Source: Bacteroidales bacterium (lineage in GTDB: Bacteria > Bacteroidota > Bacteroidia > Bacteroidales > Marinilabiliaceae). From it: a stretch of DNA of 64,000 nt. The notes under the pieces were generated by a model, which was not told where the DNA came from, did not search any database, and saw only the letters and a program-made list of their open reading frames with translations. The position numbers were made by a program, and so were the translations under genes. Shown here in pieces: positions 51,319-60,619 of this stretch (position 1 is the first letter of the stretch; every line of letters begins with the position of its first letter). The DNA lies in contig QKJP01000004.1 in the NCBI GenBank assembly GCA_003249255.1, positions 1 to 64,000 of the forward strand, in the 5' to 3' direction.

Positions 51319-54300
51319 ATGAAGAAAATTTATTTATTTCTAATTGCCTTGTTTTTTGCATTTACGGCTAGTGCAGCAGAGGATGACATAATAGTAAGTG
51401 GAGCTATTCACGACGGATTAGGTGATGATGTAGTTAGCATTTTTTCCGCTGGTAATGCTTATTGTTATGGAGCTACAACCTGTGCGGATATCAATTTTGA
51501 AATGGAACCTGTAATTGGGGAAACGCCGATTGATTATATTAGTATTCGCGTATGGTGGCACTTTGCAGATGATAATACCTGGGTAAACCTAAAAACAATA
51601 GCCTATGGTCAAATAGGAGATGGAGCTCTAACGGGTTTAGAGACTGGTGATAAGCTTAACTTTAGTGTACAGTTACCGGCTGCTGTTATTGAAAAAATTA
51701 ATGCTGAAACTCAGGCAGAGGGTGCTTTCGCTTTTATTCACTTGAGAACAGTGCTAACTGATGGAACTCAAAAAGGATATAGTAATTTCTACTTAAGAGA
51801 TGATGGTTTTATTGCAAGTGGAGGCGACTGTGATTTTGGTATAGATGAAGAAACAGGTGTCCCTATTATTCAAATGAATAATTTATCTATTAATGGAACG
51901 GCTACTTCAACAAGCCCTTTAAAAGTTAATAGTAGTGTGCTGAGTTCAATTTCAGAATTAGGCAATGCTAATTTACTTAGTGGCTTTTCTTGTGAATCTT
52001 ATGCCTACGAAGTAATTCCTCGTGCTACAGTTGATGGCGATGCTATAAAGTCCTTGGAAATGCTTGTGTTCTATACCGATGGCAAAGGAAATGTAGATCC
52101 AATTGAATCCACGACCCTTTTAAGTAGTGATGAATTAGCATATTATAAAGAGGGAGATAAAATTAGATTCAATTATTCTTTTTCATCAAGGGTTGCACAA
52201 CATGTTGCTCTTAGGTCAAATGTTAGCAATGGTAAATATATATGTGCAAGAATTAGAGCCAGGTATGCAGATAACCTTGAGGAACAAACATCAACTCAAA
52301 ATCTGCAATATTTTGATATCGTGCTTCAAGATGATTTTTCGACAAATGGCAGTGAGTGTGGTAACGTTAATGAACTATCCGGTCTGTACGAAGGCATCGT
52401 CGATAATGTGAAACTTAATGGAATGGAAATAGGTTCTGTAGGTTCTTTAAGTTTTAGTGGAGATGCGCTTAGTTCGGCTTATAGTTATGGTAACGCTCGC
52501 TTATATGGTGGATCTTCGTGTAATCTTTATAGCTTTTCAACATTACCGCTTATTGAGGTAGATGGTGACGCTGTGCAAAGTTTAGAAATGCTTGTGTACT
52601 ATACCGATGGTGAAGGAAATGAAGATCCTATTGAGTTAACAACCATTTTAGGTAGCGATGAATTAGGCTATTATGAAGGGAACGATAACATTAACTTTGA
52701 TTATTCCTTTTCATCAACAGTAGCACAGCAAGTTGCCCTTAAGTCAGATGTGAACAATGGTAAATATATATGTGCAAGAGTTAGAGCCAGGTATGCAGCA
52801 AGCCTTGAAAATCAAACACCTACTCAAAACCAACAGTTTTTTAACATCGTGTTGTATGATGATTTCTCAGCAAATGAAAGTGAGTGTGGTACGATAAATG
52901 AAGAGACCGGCTTAGCAGAAGGCATTATAGGTAATGCTATTATTAAAAAAGAATCGAAATCACAAATAGTAAATCCAATCAATAGCCCATTAGATGAGAA
53001 TGATGTGATTGTTGGTGGGATTGCTCATGATGGCTTTGGCGATAATGTAATTAGTAACATTATTGATGGAAATGTGTATATTTATGGCCTTAGTACATGT
53101 GGAGGTATCTCATTTGCCTGTAAACCAGAGGTTGGCGCAACGCCAATTGATTACTTTACAGTAAGGGTATTCTGGCATTTGGCAGATGACGCTAATTGGA
53201 CGAGGTTAAAATTCCTTTGTTCAGGTTCATCTGAAGCTGGAGCGTTATCAGGTATGAATTCAGGTGATTATGTTAGTTTTAATGCGCAGTTACCGGCCTC
53301 TGTTGTTACACAAATTAATGCAGAAGTTCAAGGAGAAATGGCCTTTCCTTTTTTGCAACTGACAACAACGTCAACTGATGGTAATACTGGTGGGTATAGT
53401 AATTTTTATCCTACTCAAGAAGATCCTTTTATCTCAGCTAATGGCGACTGTGATTTTGGTGATGATCCTACAACTGCTGTTCCTTATGTTTTAATAGATG
53501 ACTTAATGATTAATAATGTTTCTACAGCAGAATCTTTTGAATTATTGCTTAAGGATGATGGCAGAACTTTAGTGGATGCAGATCATAGTGGTGAATCTTT
53601 ATTTTATAATGGCGAGACTTGCAAGCCTTATAGCTTTAGAGTTAAGCCGGCTCCTATGGTGGATGAAGAGCAAATAAAGTCTTTAACGGTTAATGTGTAT
53701 TATACAGATGGTAACAGTAATGACCTTATCGAATCAACTGAAATTTTGAGAGGTGGTAATCTTTCAAACCTGGTTGAGGGAGATAATATTTCTTTCGATT
53801 ATTCTATTTCTTCGAAAGTAGCTGACCACATTGCTTTAAGGTCAGATCTTGCAAATGGTAAATACGTTTATTTAGAGCTTAGAGCTAACTATCTGTCCGA
53901 TCCGGAAGGTCATACAGCTTCACAAAATAACCAATATTACAAGCTTATTTTACAAGGTGATTTTTCTTCAAATAGCGGTAATTGCGGTATGGAGAATAGT
54001 GATACCGGCATTTATGAAGGCACCGTAGAGAATGTAAAGGTTAATGGAGAGTTTGTTGAAGTAGGCTTAGAAGATGATGCTACGCCATACTCTATTACCC
54101 TTTCAAAAGATGAAACTGTGTTAGCACAAGGTTCAGAGAGTACTTATTTCGAATTACATAAGGCCACCAACTGTACACCTTACCATTTTGAGTTGGTTAC
54201 ACCAAAAGTAGTGGATGGTAATGCTATTAAAAGCATCTCTATTATTTCAGAATATGTTGCAGGAAGCTTTAGCGAGGTGATTGATTCTACCATAGTTATA

Positions 54301-54831
54301 GATGTAGCCGAGGCTGCTAATTTAAGAGCTGGAGATAAAATTAGCTTTGATTATGAGTTTAGTTCTAAACTTGGTCAATATACCCATTTATTGCTTGATA
54401 ATGCTAATAATAAGTTTATTGAGGTATCCTTAAGGGTAAATTATAAACCCGATCTTGCCGATCAGTCTGAAAAGCAAAATAGATATTATTCTAAGTTCTT
54501 TATTCAAGATGATTTTGTAAGTAGTTCAAGCAATTGTGGTGTGGCTGATCCTGAAACAGAGGTTATTGCATGTCCGTTGTCTAACTTGTCAGTAATTAAA
54601 GGTGTATCTGTTAATGCAAAGGTGGTAACTCAATTAAAGGCTATTTCCATTTATCCCAATCCGGTTAGCGATATTAATGGTTTAATTATAAAAGCGCCAA
54701 GTGATGCCGTGATAGAGTATTTTACTTTAGCAGGTCAAAAGGTTGAAGGGAACAACTTAGAAACTGGTGTGTACATAGTTGTGATTAAAAGCGATAAACA
54801 AGTATTTACAGAAAGGTTAGTGATTAAATAA
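51319..54831 (+). CDS. T9SS-secreted 1170-residue protein built of six related domains in A-B-B-A-B-B order
   Basis: Signal peptide (to about residue 20, ASAAED). Six domains of about 165-175 residues: A1 22-175, B1 186-350, B2 362-525, A2 561-715, B3 726-890, B4 905-1075, each with two conserved cysteines (C55/C171, C225/C347, C401/C523, C594/C711, C768/C889, C952/C1073) that probably form one disulphide per domain. A domains share IDY(I/F)xxRVxWHxADD and CDFG; B domains share LEMLVxYTDG and (Y)ICARxRARY. A type A T9SS sorting domain covers about 1105-1170 (SIYPNPVSD, NLETGVYIVVI). I recognise no catalytic motif or known family; likely a surface adhesin or carbohydrate-binding protein, perhaps working with the two agarase-like enzymes downstream. 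Confidence 0.85.
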   Translation: MKKIYLFLIALFFAFTASAAEDDIIVSGAIHDGLGDDVVSIFSAGNAYCYGATTCADINFEMEPVIGETPIDYISIRVWWHFADDNTWVNLKTIAYGQIGDGALTGLETGDKLNFSVQLPAAVIEKINAETQAEGAFAFIHLRTVLTDGTQKGYSNFYLRDDGFIASGGDCDFGIDEETGVPIIQMNNLSINGTATSTSPLKVNSSVLSSISELGNANLLSGFSCESYAYEVIPRATVDGDAIKSLEMLVFYTDGKGNVDPIESTTLLSSDELAYYKEGDKIRFNYSFSSRVAQHVALRSNVSNGKYICARIRARYADNLEEQTSTQNLQYFDIVLQDDFSTNGSECGNVNELSGLYEGIVDNVKLNGMEIGSVGSLSFSGDALSSAYSYGNARLYGGSSCNLYSFSTLPLIEVDGDAVQSLEMLVYYTDGEGNEDPIELTTILGSDELGYYEGNDNINFDYSFSSTVAQQVALKSDVNNGKYICARVRARYAASLENQTPTQNQQFFNIVLYDDFSANESECGTINEETGLAEGIIGNAIIKKESKSQIVNPINSPLDENDVIVGGIAHDGFGDNVISNIIDGNVYIYGLSTCGGISFACKPEVGATPIDYFTVRVFWHLADDANWTRLKFLCSGSSEAGALSGMNSGDYVSFNAQLPASVVTQINAEVQGEMAFPFLQLTTTSTDGNTGGYSNFYPTQEDPFISANGDCDFGDDPTTAVPYVLIDDLMINNVSTAESFELLLKDDGRTLVDADHSGESLFYNGETCKPYSFRVKPAPMVDEEQIKSLTVNVYYTDGNSNDLIESTEILRGGNLSNLVEGDNISFDYSISSKVADHIALRSDLANGKYVYLELRANYLSDPEGHTASQNNQYYKLILQGDFSSNSGNCGMENSDTGIYEGTVENVKVNGEFVEVGLEDDATPYSITLSKDETVLAQGSESTYFELHKATNCTPYHFELVTPKVVDGNAIKSISIISEYVAGSFSEVIDSTIVIDVAEAANLRAGDKISFDYEFSSKLGQYTHLLLDNANNKFIEVSLRVNYKPDLADQSEKQNRYYSKFFIQDDFVSSSSNCGVADPETEVIACPLSNLSVIKGVSVNAKVVTQLKAISIYPNPVSDINGLIIKAPSDAVIEYFTLAGQKVEGNNLETGVYIVVIKSDKQVFTERLVIK

Positions 54832-54918
54832 CTAAATGTTGATAGATGTTTAAAAGACTACTCAATTATAGGTAGTGGGCTTAAAACTATCCTTCGTTCA
54901 AGGCTAGTTTAAAAATAT

Positions 54919-54968
54919 AAGGATGTAATATTGAGTCACGCACTCAAATGTTACATCCTTTGTTTTTA
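54919..54968 (+). terminator. Intrinsic terminator after the repeat protein gene
   Basis: AAGGATGTAA / TTACATCCTT 10-bp stem with an inner GAGT/ACTC stem, followed by a T-rich tract, 88 bases after the stop codon. Confidence 0.85.
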
Positions 54969-54972
54969 TTAT

Positions 54973-55053
54973 CAAAAATGGCATAAAATAGCTTCCAAGA
55001 AAACAGGAGAAGTCCAATATGTCGTTAAAGACTTTGATGTAGATTTAAAATAG
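54973..55053 (+). pseudogene. Remnant of the C terminus of an MG2/plug-type gene
   Basis: Frame 54973-55053 reads QKWHKIASKKTGEVQYVVKD then FDVDLK and a stop. It aligns with the last 22 residues of the MG2/plug protein encoded at 49383-51080 (FSHQTGEVFHVIKDFEVVAD): TGEV, V, KDF and V match at corresponding places. No start or upstream coding sequence remains. Looks like the leftover tail of a lost paralogue; a chance match over so short a stretch cannot be excluded. Confidence 0.5.
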
Positions 55054-55366
55054 CTTCAATGTATATTTAAATATTACTTTAGGATGATAAGGGTTGGAGA
55101 GTATTCAACCCAAGTATTAAGCCTTAACCTTTTTTTAGTAGTATTTCTTTGTGTGCTTTTATGTGCTTGTATGTGAGGTAATTACTGTTGTTGATTGGGT
55201 TTTTATTTAAGCTTTTGTTTATGAGTGTGTTGCCTTTTGTATTGAATGGCTAACAATCTATTAATTAGGTATTACTTGAAAAAATATTTATTTTTGCAGC
55301 TTGTTAATGGTATTAACCCTTAAAAGTTATTGATAACCGCCTGGAGCAAAGGCATAAAATTCAAGT
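55054..55366. other. Gene-free upstream region of the first agarase gene
   Basis: AT-rich, no ORF or repeat recognised apart from the -7 element at 55289-55296. Confidence 0.6.
55289..55296 (+). promoter_or_regulatory. Probable -7 promoter element for the first agarase gene
   Basis: TATTTTTG, perfect TAnnTTTG match, 71 bases before ATG 55367; -33 match weak. Confidence 0.5.
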
Positions 55367-56953
55367 ATGGTAAAGGTATTTACATTTTTAACGGTGCTGT
55401 TAAGTACCGGAGTGGTAACGGCACAAGATTGGAACGGCATTGCTATTCCGGCCGATGCAGGTAGTGGAAAGCAATGGGAGTTAGCAGATTCGCATTCAGA
55501 TGATTTTAATTACACAGGTAAAACTAACGAAGCTTTTACCTCCAAGTGGAACGATACTTATCACAATGGATGGGACGGTCCGGGATTAACACAATGGAGA
55601 AGTAATCATTCTGATGTGAAAGATGGTAACTTAGAAATTAAAGCATCCAGAAGCTCATTATCGATGACTTATACCGTAAATGGAGTTGCGGGTACCTACC
55701 CAAAGGTTGATTGTGGTGTAGTTACTGCTAAAGAAGAAGTGATCTATCCCCTATATACCGAAATTTATATGAAGGTGATGAATCAAACCTTATCATCTAA
55801 TTACTGGTTTTTAAGCCGTAGTGATCGCCAGGAGCTGGATGTAATTGAGTGTTATGGAGGTGATCGTCCGGTGGTAATACCGAGTCAGTCGGCGGAAGAT
55901 CAGCCTGCTCACATGAACTCTAATTGGCACATTGATGTTGCGCCTCCGGGAACTAATTGGAATGATCAGCGCGATCATTATTTACCTAGCAGAGAGCCCC
56001 TGCGTAACGATTACCATCGTTACGGAATGCATTGGATTGATTCTCAAAGCGTAGATTGGTATATGGATGGTGTATTGGTAAGGTCAACAAGAGCAAATAC
56101 TTCTGACAAGATCATTGATAACCGTTTGTATAAATATTTATACGAAACGATGGTTATGATCATTGATGTCGAAGATCATGACTGGATTTCTAATAGAGGT
56201 ATAATTTCAACCGATGAAGAATTGGCAGACCCAAGCAGTAATGTCATGTATGTCGATTGGGTAAGGACTTATAAGCCGGTGAGTACAGGGGCTGTTTTAG
56301 AGATCGATGGTACTGCTACGATTAAAGCTGAGTCTTTTGATAGCCAAAATGGGGTTTCTGTAAATGCAGGAGTTGGTATTAATGATATTATAAAAGGTGA
56401 ATGGGCCGAGTATCGTTTTACAGTAGCTGAATCCGGATCTTACTCTGTTGAATATTTTATGAGTACAACTCTTGATAATGCAGAAGTGACTACATCTTTA
56501 AATGGTGTAGTGGTGAGTACAGATGCAGTTGCTAATACAGGTGACTGGGAGCTATATAAATCCGTAAAAATGAATAGTAGTATTGACTTAGTTGCTGGTA
56601 CTACCTACACATTAAAGGTAGAAGCTACGGGGGTTACTGAAACCGGGTGGAATTGGAATATGACAGAATTTGTTATTAAAAAAGAAGTTTCTTCATCTGT
56701 AGCAAATACTAAGGCTGTAGCTTGTAAAGTGTATCCAAACCCGACTAAGGATGAAGTGATCATTGATTTTAGCGAATCTGCTTCTTTTGAGGAAGTGCGT
56801 TTGCTAACAGTTGCTGGTCAATTGATTTCGAGCTATCCTATTAAAAATGGTGAAAAATCTATACAGGTAAATGTAAGTGGCCTTACTAATGGAATGTATT
56901 TATTACAGGTAGTTGGTGATGTTTTACAAACTCAGGTTTTGATCAAAGAGTAA
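55367..56953 (+). CDS. GH16 beta-agarase-like enzyme with CBM6 and T9SS sorting domain
   Basis: 528 residues. Signal peptide cut near AQ20. GH16 domain about 21-305 with the agarase-type opening (GIAIPADAGSGKQWELADSH, SDDFNY) and the catalytic ExDxxE as E156-L-D158-V-I-E161 (E156 nucleophile, E161 acid/base). A CBM6-like beta-sandwich follows at about 312-445 (EIDGTATIKAESFDSQNG, GWNWNMTEFVI) and a T9SS type A sorting domain at about 455-528 (KVYPNPTKDEVII, NGMYLLQVVG). Secreted to the surface or medium. Cleaves beta-1,4 bonds in agarose or a related red-algal galactan; beta-porphyranase cannot be excluded without structural residues. Confidence 0.88.
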   Translation: MVKVFTFLTVLLSTGVVTAQDWNGIAIPADAGSGKQWELADSHSDDFNYTGKTNEAFTSKWNDTYHNGWDGPGLTQWRSNHSDVKDGNLEIKASRSSLSMTYTVNGVAGTYPKVDCGVVTAKEEVIYPLYTEIYMKVMNQTLSSNYWFLSRSDRQELDVIECYGGDRPVVIPSQSAEDQPAHMNSNWHIDVAPPGTNWNDQRDHYLPSREPLRNDYHRYGMHWIDSQSVDWYMDGVLVRSTRANTSDKIIDNRLYKYLYETMVMIIDVEDHDWISNRGIISTDEELADPSSNVMYVDWVRTYKPVSTGAVLEIDGTATIKAESFDSQNGVSVNAGVGINDIIKGEWAEYRFTVAESGSYSVEYFMSTTLDNAEVTTSLNGVVVSTDAVANTGDWELYKSVKMNSSIDLVAGTTYTLKVEATGVTETGWNWNMTEFVIKKEVSSSVANTKAVACKVYPNPTKDEVIIDFSESASFEEVRLLTVAGQLISSYPIKNGEKSIQVNVSGLTNGMYLLQVVGDVLQTQVLIKE

Positions 56954-56976
56954 AAAATATATAAAATTTTAGTGTA

Positions 56977-57008
56977 AAAGAGATGGGGGCAACTTCATCT
57001 CTTTTTTT
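56977..57008 (+). terminator. Intrinsic terminator after first agarase gene
   Basis: AAAGAGATG / CATCTCTTT 9-bp perfect stem, 10-base loop, T run; 23 bases after the stop codon. Confidence 0.88.
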
Positions 57009-57423
57009 GCTTTATGCTGCTTTGTTTATTTGAAAATTTTGTCTGTAAGTTGCTTAGTTCTTAGGCGTTATTTTTAAAATGTGATAAGATGTTAAAAAAA
57101 CTTTAAATTATTAACAGTTATTAAGATTTTTTCAGTAATATTGCATTTGACTAACTAAAAGAATGGATTGATTAAGTGACTTAACTTTTTGATAAGTTGT
57201 TTTTTTCCTATCATAACTGATACCCCAAAGGAGAATGTAATAGGTTGCATAAGAATTTGATGTGGATGTAATTTTCAGGAAAGGCAAATTATATCCACAA
57301 TTAACTAACAAAAAAAGCATGAATCGACCAATGAATTCGATTTACACACAGGAGTCTCGATAACTAGCGGGAGATTGAATTTATTGGAGTGTTTCCCGTA
57401 TACATCGGGCAGGCATCTGACAA
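57009..57423. repeat. Gene-free spacer with degenerate copy of the TCCCGATAGC palindrome element (57310-57417)
   Basis: 57009-57309 AT-rich, no gene recognised. 57310-57417 resembles 42976-43050: shared words ATGAA-CGACCA, CACAGG-GTC, CGATA-CTA-CGGGAGATT and AATTT in the same order; here the palindrome is degenerate (TCTCGATAACTAGCGGGAGA). A further TTTCCCGTATACATCGGGCA block at 57392-57411 matches the insert at 34407-34422 (TATATCGGGCAGGC). Confidence 0.65.
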
Positions 57424-60400
57424 ATGAAAAATAATTTTAAACACATGAAAAAAGCATTATTACTGTTATCGATGCTAAGTGCAGGGCTAGTCTCTTTTGC
57501 ACAGGAGTGGAGTAATATACCGGTTCCGGCCAATCCGGGTTCCGGTAAAGAGTGGGAGTTGCAAGAAAATATTTCTGATGATTTTAATTACACCTTTAAT
57601 CCTGCGAGTTACAAAACCAATTTTGGAGCTAATAAATGGCATAATTCCTACCATAATGGTTGGGATGGACCGGGTACAACTTATTGGCAATATAATAATG
57701 TAAAAGTAGACGGGGATAATTTAGTCATCACAGCGGGTAAAAGTTATAATACTTCAAAAATGGGTATGCCAGGCGTGACCGCAGGTTGTGTAACGTCTAA
57801 TAACCGAGTATTGTATCCTGTATATGTAGAGTCTGCATTATCTGTTGCAAATATTTCTTTAGCATCTTGTTTTTGGTTATTAAGTCCGGATGATACTCAA
57901 GAAATAGATATTATTGAAAACTACGGAGATGTAGCATGGTTTAAACAATATACACACATTAGCCATCACTCATTCATTAGAAGTCCGTTAACTGATTATC
58001 AACCCAAAGATTGGAATAGTTGGTTTCCGGATAGCCGTGTCAATGGTAATTATGGTTGGGGAGATTGGTGTTGGAATAACGGAAACCGCAGATATATGCG
58101 AATGGGTGTAAACTGGATTTCTCCAAAGCATTTCGAGTATTATATTGATGGGCAGTTAGTACGTGTAATGTACCACAATGCTATTGCAACTAATATGAAT
58201 GGAACTTGGCAATACACTTATTATAAAGCAAAAAGCGGTTATTTTCCTGCTGTCGATGGGACTGGGTATTCTGCTGTAGTCACTTATGCTACAAGTAGTA
58301 GTTATAGTTTATCAACTTTACAAGCAGCAAGTAGCGCCTCGAATGGAATATGTGTCGTGGATCCGGGTAATTTCCAATCTGGTAATGGATTTACCAAAGC
58401 AATGGATATTATCATCAATGTAGAATCTCAGGAGTGGTTAGCTGAAAATCATACTCCTTCAGATTCGGATTTATCTAATCCGGCAAAAAATCAAATGAAA
58501 GTTGATTGGGTACGTGTTTACAAACCTGTTGTGAGTAAAAATTCCAATGTTAAAGTAACTGGAATAACTGTATCACCTAGTCAATTGTCATTAAATGTCG
58601 GGGCGACTGGTTATTTAATTGGTGCTGTAGCTCCTTCTAATGCTACTGATCAAACCATGACTTTCACTTCAAGCAATTTGGCGGTAGCTACTGTAACACA
58701 AAGTGGTGAAGTGACTGCTGTTGGAGCAGGGACGGCTACTATTACCGTTAAGTCAACCGATGGTGGGTATACCATAAAAAGTACTGTGGTAGTGGCTACT
58801 AAAAAAATTAGTGTAACCGGAGTTTCAGTTTCACCCAAAGCTTTATCCTTAGAAGTTGGAGAAACCGGTAATTTAGTTGGCGCGGTTGCTCCTTCCAATG
58901 CGGCAGATCAAACCATGACATTCACATCAAATAATACATCGGTTGCAACGGTTACCCAAAGTGGTGTTGTAACTGCTGTTGGAGCTGGAACCGCTACAAT
59001 AACCGTGAAATCAACTGATGGTGCTTATACAGCAAAGTGTACTTTAGTTGTAACCACAGGTGATGTTTCTGTGGGTGGTATTTCTGTATCTCCAAGTACA
59101 TTGTCATTAGGCGTAGGAGAAAAAGGAAATTTAACAGGAGCTGTGTCGCCTGCTAATGCTACTATTCAAACCATGACATTTGTATCAAGTAATCCATCTG
59201 TTGTAACGGTTAATCAGAGTGGTGAACTTGCTGCAATTTCAAGAGGAAGTGCAATTGTAACTGTTACTTCAACTGATGGTGCTTTCACTGCAAATGCTAC
59301 TGTAACGGTAAGCAATAGTTCTTCTGAGGAGCCTGCTGTTATTGTCATCGAAGCGGAAGATTTTACTTCAACAACGGGTACTTTTAATGATGCTTATATA
59401 GGCGGTCCCGGGTTAGGATTCAATCGTAACTTTACCTCGGTTAATTATGTGAATGGTGGTGATAAGGCTACTTATGTAATTGATGTGCCGGTTGCAGGAA
59501 CCTATGCGATTCAATACTTAATCTCTACACCGGTTAGTAATACGCAAATTAGTATCAGCTGTAATGGGAAAACTGCCTCTACCGATAACGTTTATAATAA
59601 TGGAGCCTGGGAAAGTTATAAAACCTTAAATGCATCTGGAACCATTCAATTAGCCAAAGGTAAACAAACCATTACCATAGAAGCTTCAAACAATGCCCCA
59701 TGGCAATGGAACCTTGATAAAGTAACATTAACCGAAATCGCATCTGACGATAATACTGTTCAGCCGGGTGATCTAATTGTAATTGAAGCTGAAGATCTCA
59801 ACCGTACCGGAGGAACTTACAATGATGGTTATAATCCTTATGGAGTTGGAATAAACCCGGGATATGGTGTTAATTGGGTAAATCAAGGAGATTGGGTTGA
59901 ATACAATGTTACGATTCCGGAAACCGGTGCGTACGAAGTGATATATTACATTTCTTCACCAATTACAGGTTCAACCATTAGCATTGCTGTTGATGGAACA
60001 CATTCAAATAGTACTAATGTGCCCAATAATGGATACTGGGATAATTATGAAGCTTTAGCGGCTATTCAAACGGTTAACTTCACTGCCGGATCGCATGTGA
60101 TTAGGTTAACTGCCGGAAATACCAGCTGGGCTTGGAACCTGGATAAGATTACCATTCAAAAAGTGAGTGGGTTAAAATCAGGACAGATTGCTTTTAATGA
60201 AACTCCCGAAGTTCCAGAAGAGCTTTCTGTTGAGACCTCTGTTTATCCAAATCCATTTGATAACTCATTGTTTATCGATGCAACGGATGAAATATCTCAA
60301 ATCATCATTACTTCCATCAATGGTACTTTAGTTAAACATGAAGTGATAAGTGGAGTATCGTATCGTGTGAATACAAGTGATCTGGCTAGTGGTCTCTATG

Positions 60401-60459
60401 TAGTGAAGATTCAAACACAAGATGGTCAATGGTTGACCCAAAAAGTAACTAAGTATTAG
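57424..60459 (+). CDS. Multimodular GH16 beta-agarase-like enzyme with three BIG2 domains, two CBM6 and T9SS sorting domain
   Basis: 1011 residues. Signal peptide to about SFAQ27 (starts at 57424 or 57445 are both possible; the second gives MKKALLLLSML). GH16 domain about 28-370 with agarase opening (NIPVPANPGSGKEWELQENI, SDDFNY) and catalytic E160-I-D162-I-I-E165. Three bacterial Ig-like (BIG2) repeats at about 378-462, 463-545 and 548-630 (GAVAPSNATDQTMTF-type blocks, nearly identical at DNA level). Two CBM6 modules at about 638-775 and 784-915 (IEAEDF..., WQWNLDKVTL, WAWNLDKITI). T9SS sorting domain about 935-1011 (VYPNPFDNSLFI, SGLYVVKIQ). Secreted; likely binds and cleaves agarose or a related galactan. 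Paralogue of the preceding agarase gene. Confidence 0.9.
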   Translation: MKNNFKHMKKALLLLSMLSAGLVSFAQEWSNIPVPANPGSGKEWELQENISDDFNYTFNPASYKTNFGANKWHNSYHNGWDGPGTTYWQYNNVKVDGDNLVITAGKSYNTSKMGMPGVTAGCVTSNNRVLYPVYVESALSVANISLASCFWLLSPDDTQEIDIIENYGDVAWFKQYTHISHHSFIRSPLTDYQPKDWNSWFPDSRVNGNYGWGDWCWNNGNRRYMRMGVNWISPKHFEYYIDGQLVRVMYHNAIATNMNGTWQYTYYKAKSGYFPAVDGTGYSAVVTYATSSSYSLSTLQAASSASNGICVVDPGNFQSGNGFTKAMDIIINVESQEWLAENHTPSDSDLSNPAKNQMKVDWVRVYKPVVSKNSNVKVTGITVSPSQLSLNVGATGYLIGAVAPSNATDQTMTFTSSNLAVATVTQSGEVTAVGAGTATITVKSTDGGYTIKSTVVVATKKISVTGVSVSPKALSLEVGETGNLVGAVAPSNAADQTMTFTSNNTSVATVTQSGVVTAVGAGTATITVKSTDGAYTAKCTLVVTTGDVSVGGISVSPSTLSLGVGEKGNLTGAVSPANATIQTMTFVSSNPSVVTVNQSGELAAISRGSAIVTVTSTDGAFTANATVTVSNSSSEEPAVIVIEAEDFTSTTGTFNDAYIGGPGLGFNRNFTSVNYVNGGDKATYVIDVPVAGTYAIQYLISTPVSNTQISISCNGKTASTDNVYNNGAWESYKTLNASGTIQLAKGKQTITIEASNNAPWQWNLDKVTLTEIASDDNTVQPGDLIVIEAEDLNRTGGTYNDGYNPYGVGINPGYGVNWVNQGDWVEYNVTIPETGAYEVIYYISSPITGSTISIAVDGTHSNSTNVPNNGYWDNYEALAAIQTVNFTAGSHVIRLTAGNTSWAWNLDKITIQKVSGLKSGQIAFNETPEVPEELSVETSVYPNPFDNSLFIDATDEISQIIITSINGTLVKHEVISGVSYRVNTSDLASGLYVVKIQTQDGQWLTQKVTKY

Positions 60460-60476
60460 TATTAATAATTAGAAAT

Positions 60477-60516
60477 AAAAAGCCCTGCCCGGTTGATTCG
60501 AGCAGGGCTTTTTTTG
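60477..60516. terminator. Bidirectional terminator between agarase and nitroreductase genes
   Basis: AAAAAGCCCTGC / GCAGGGCTTTTT 12-bp stem with A and T runs on either side, 18 bases after the agarase stop codon; the convergent gene ends at 60620. Confidence 0.93.
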
Positions 60517-60619
60517 ATACCTTATTTTTGAATTAACCAACTATTATGTTGATGTTTTTAGCGTCTTTTTAATTCCTCCTTTTGATTAATCTGGTAAAAT
60601 CTGATTGTCAGATAGCTTG

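Noticed and set aside
51319-54831. Assignment of the repeat protein as a polysaccharide lyase or hydrolase
   Set aside because: No catalytic motif recognised; its position near agarases alone is not enough.
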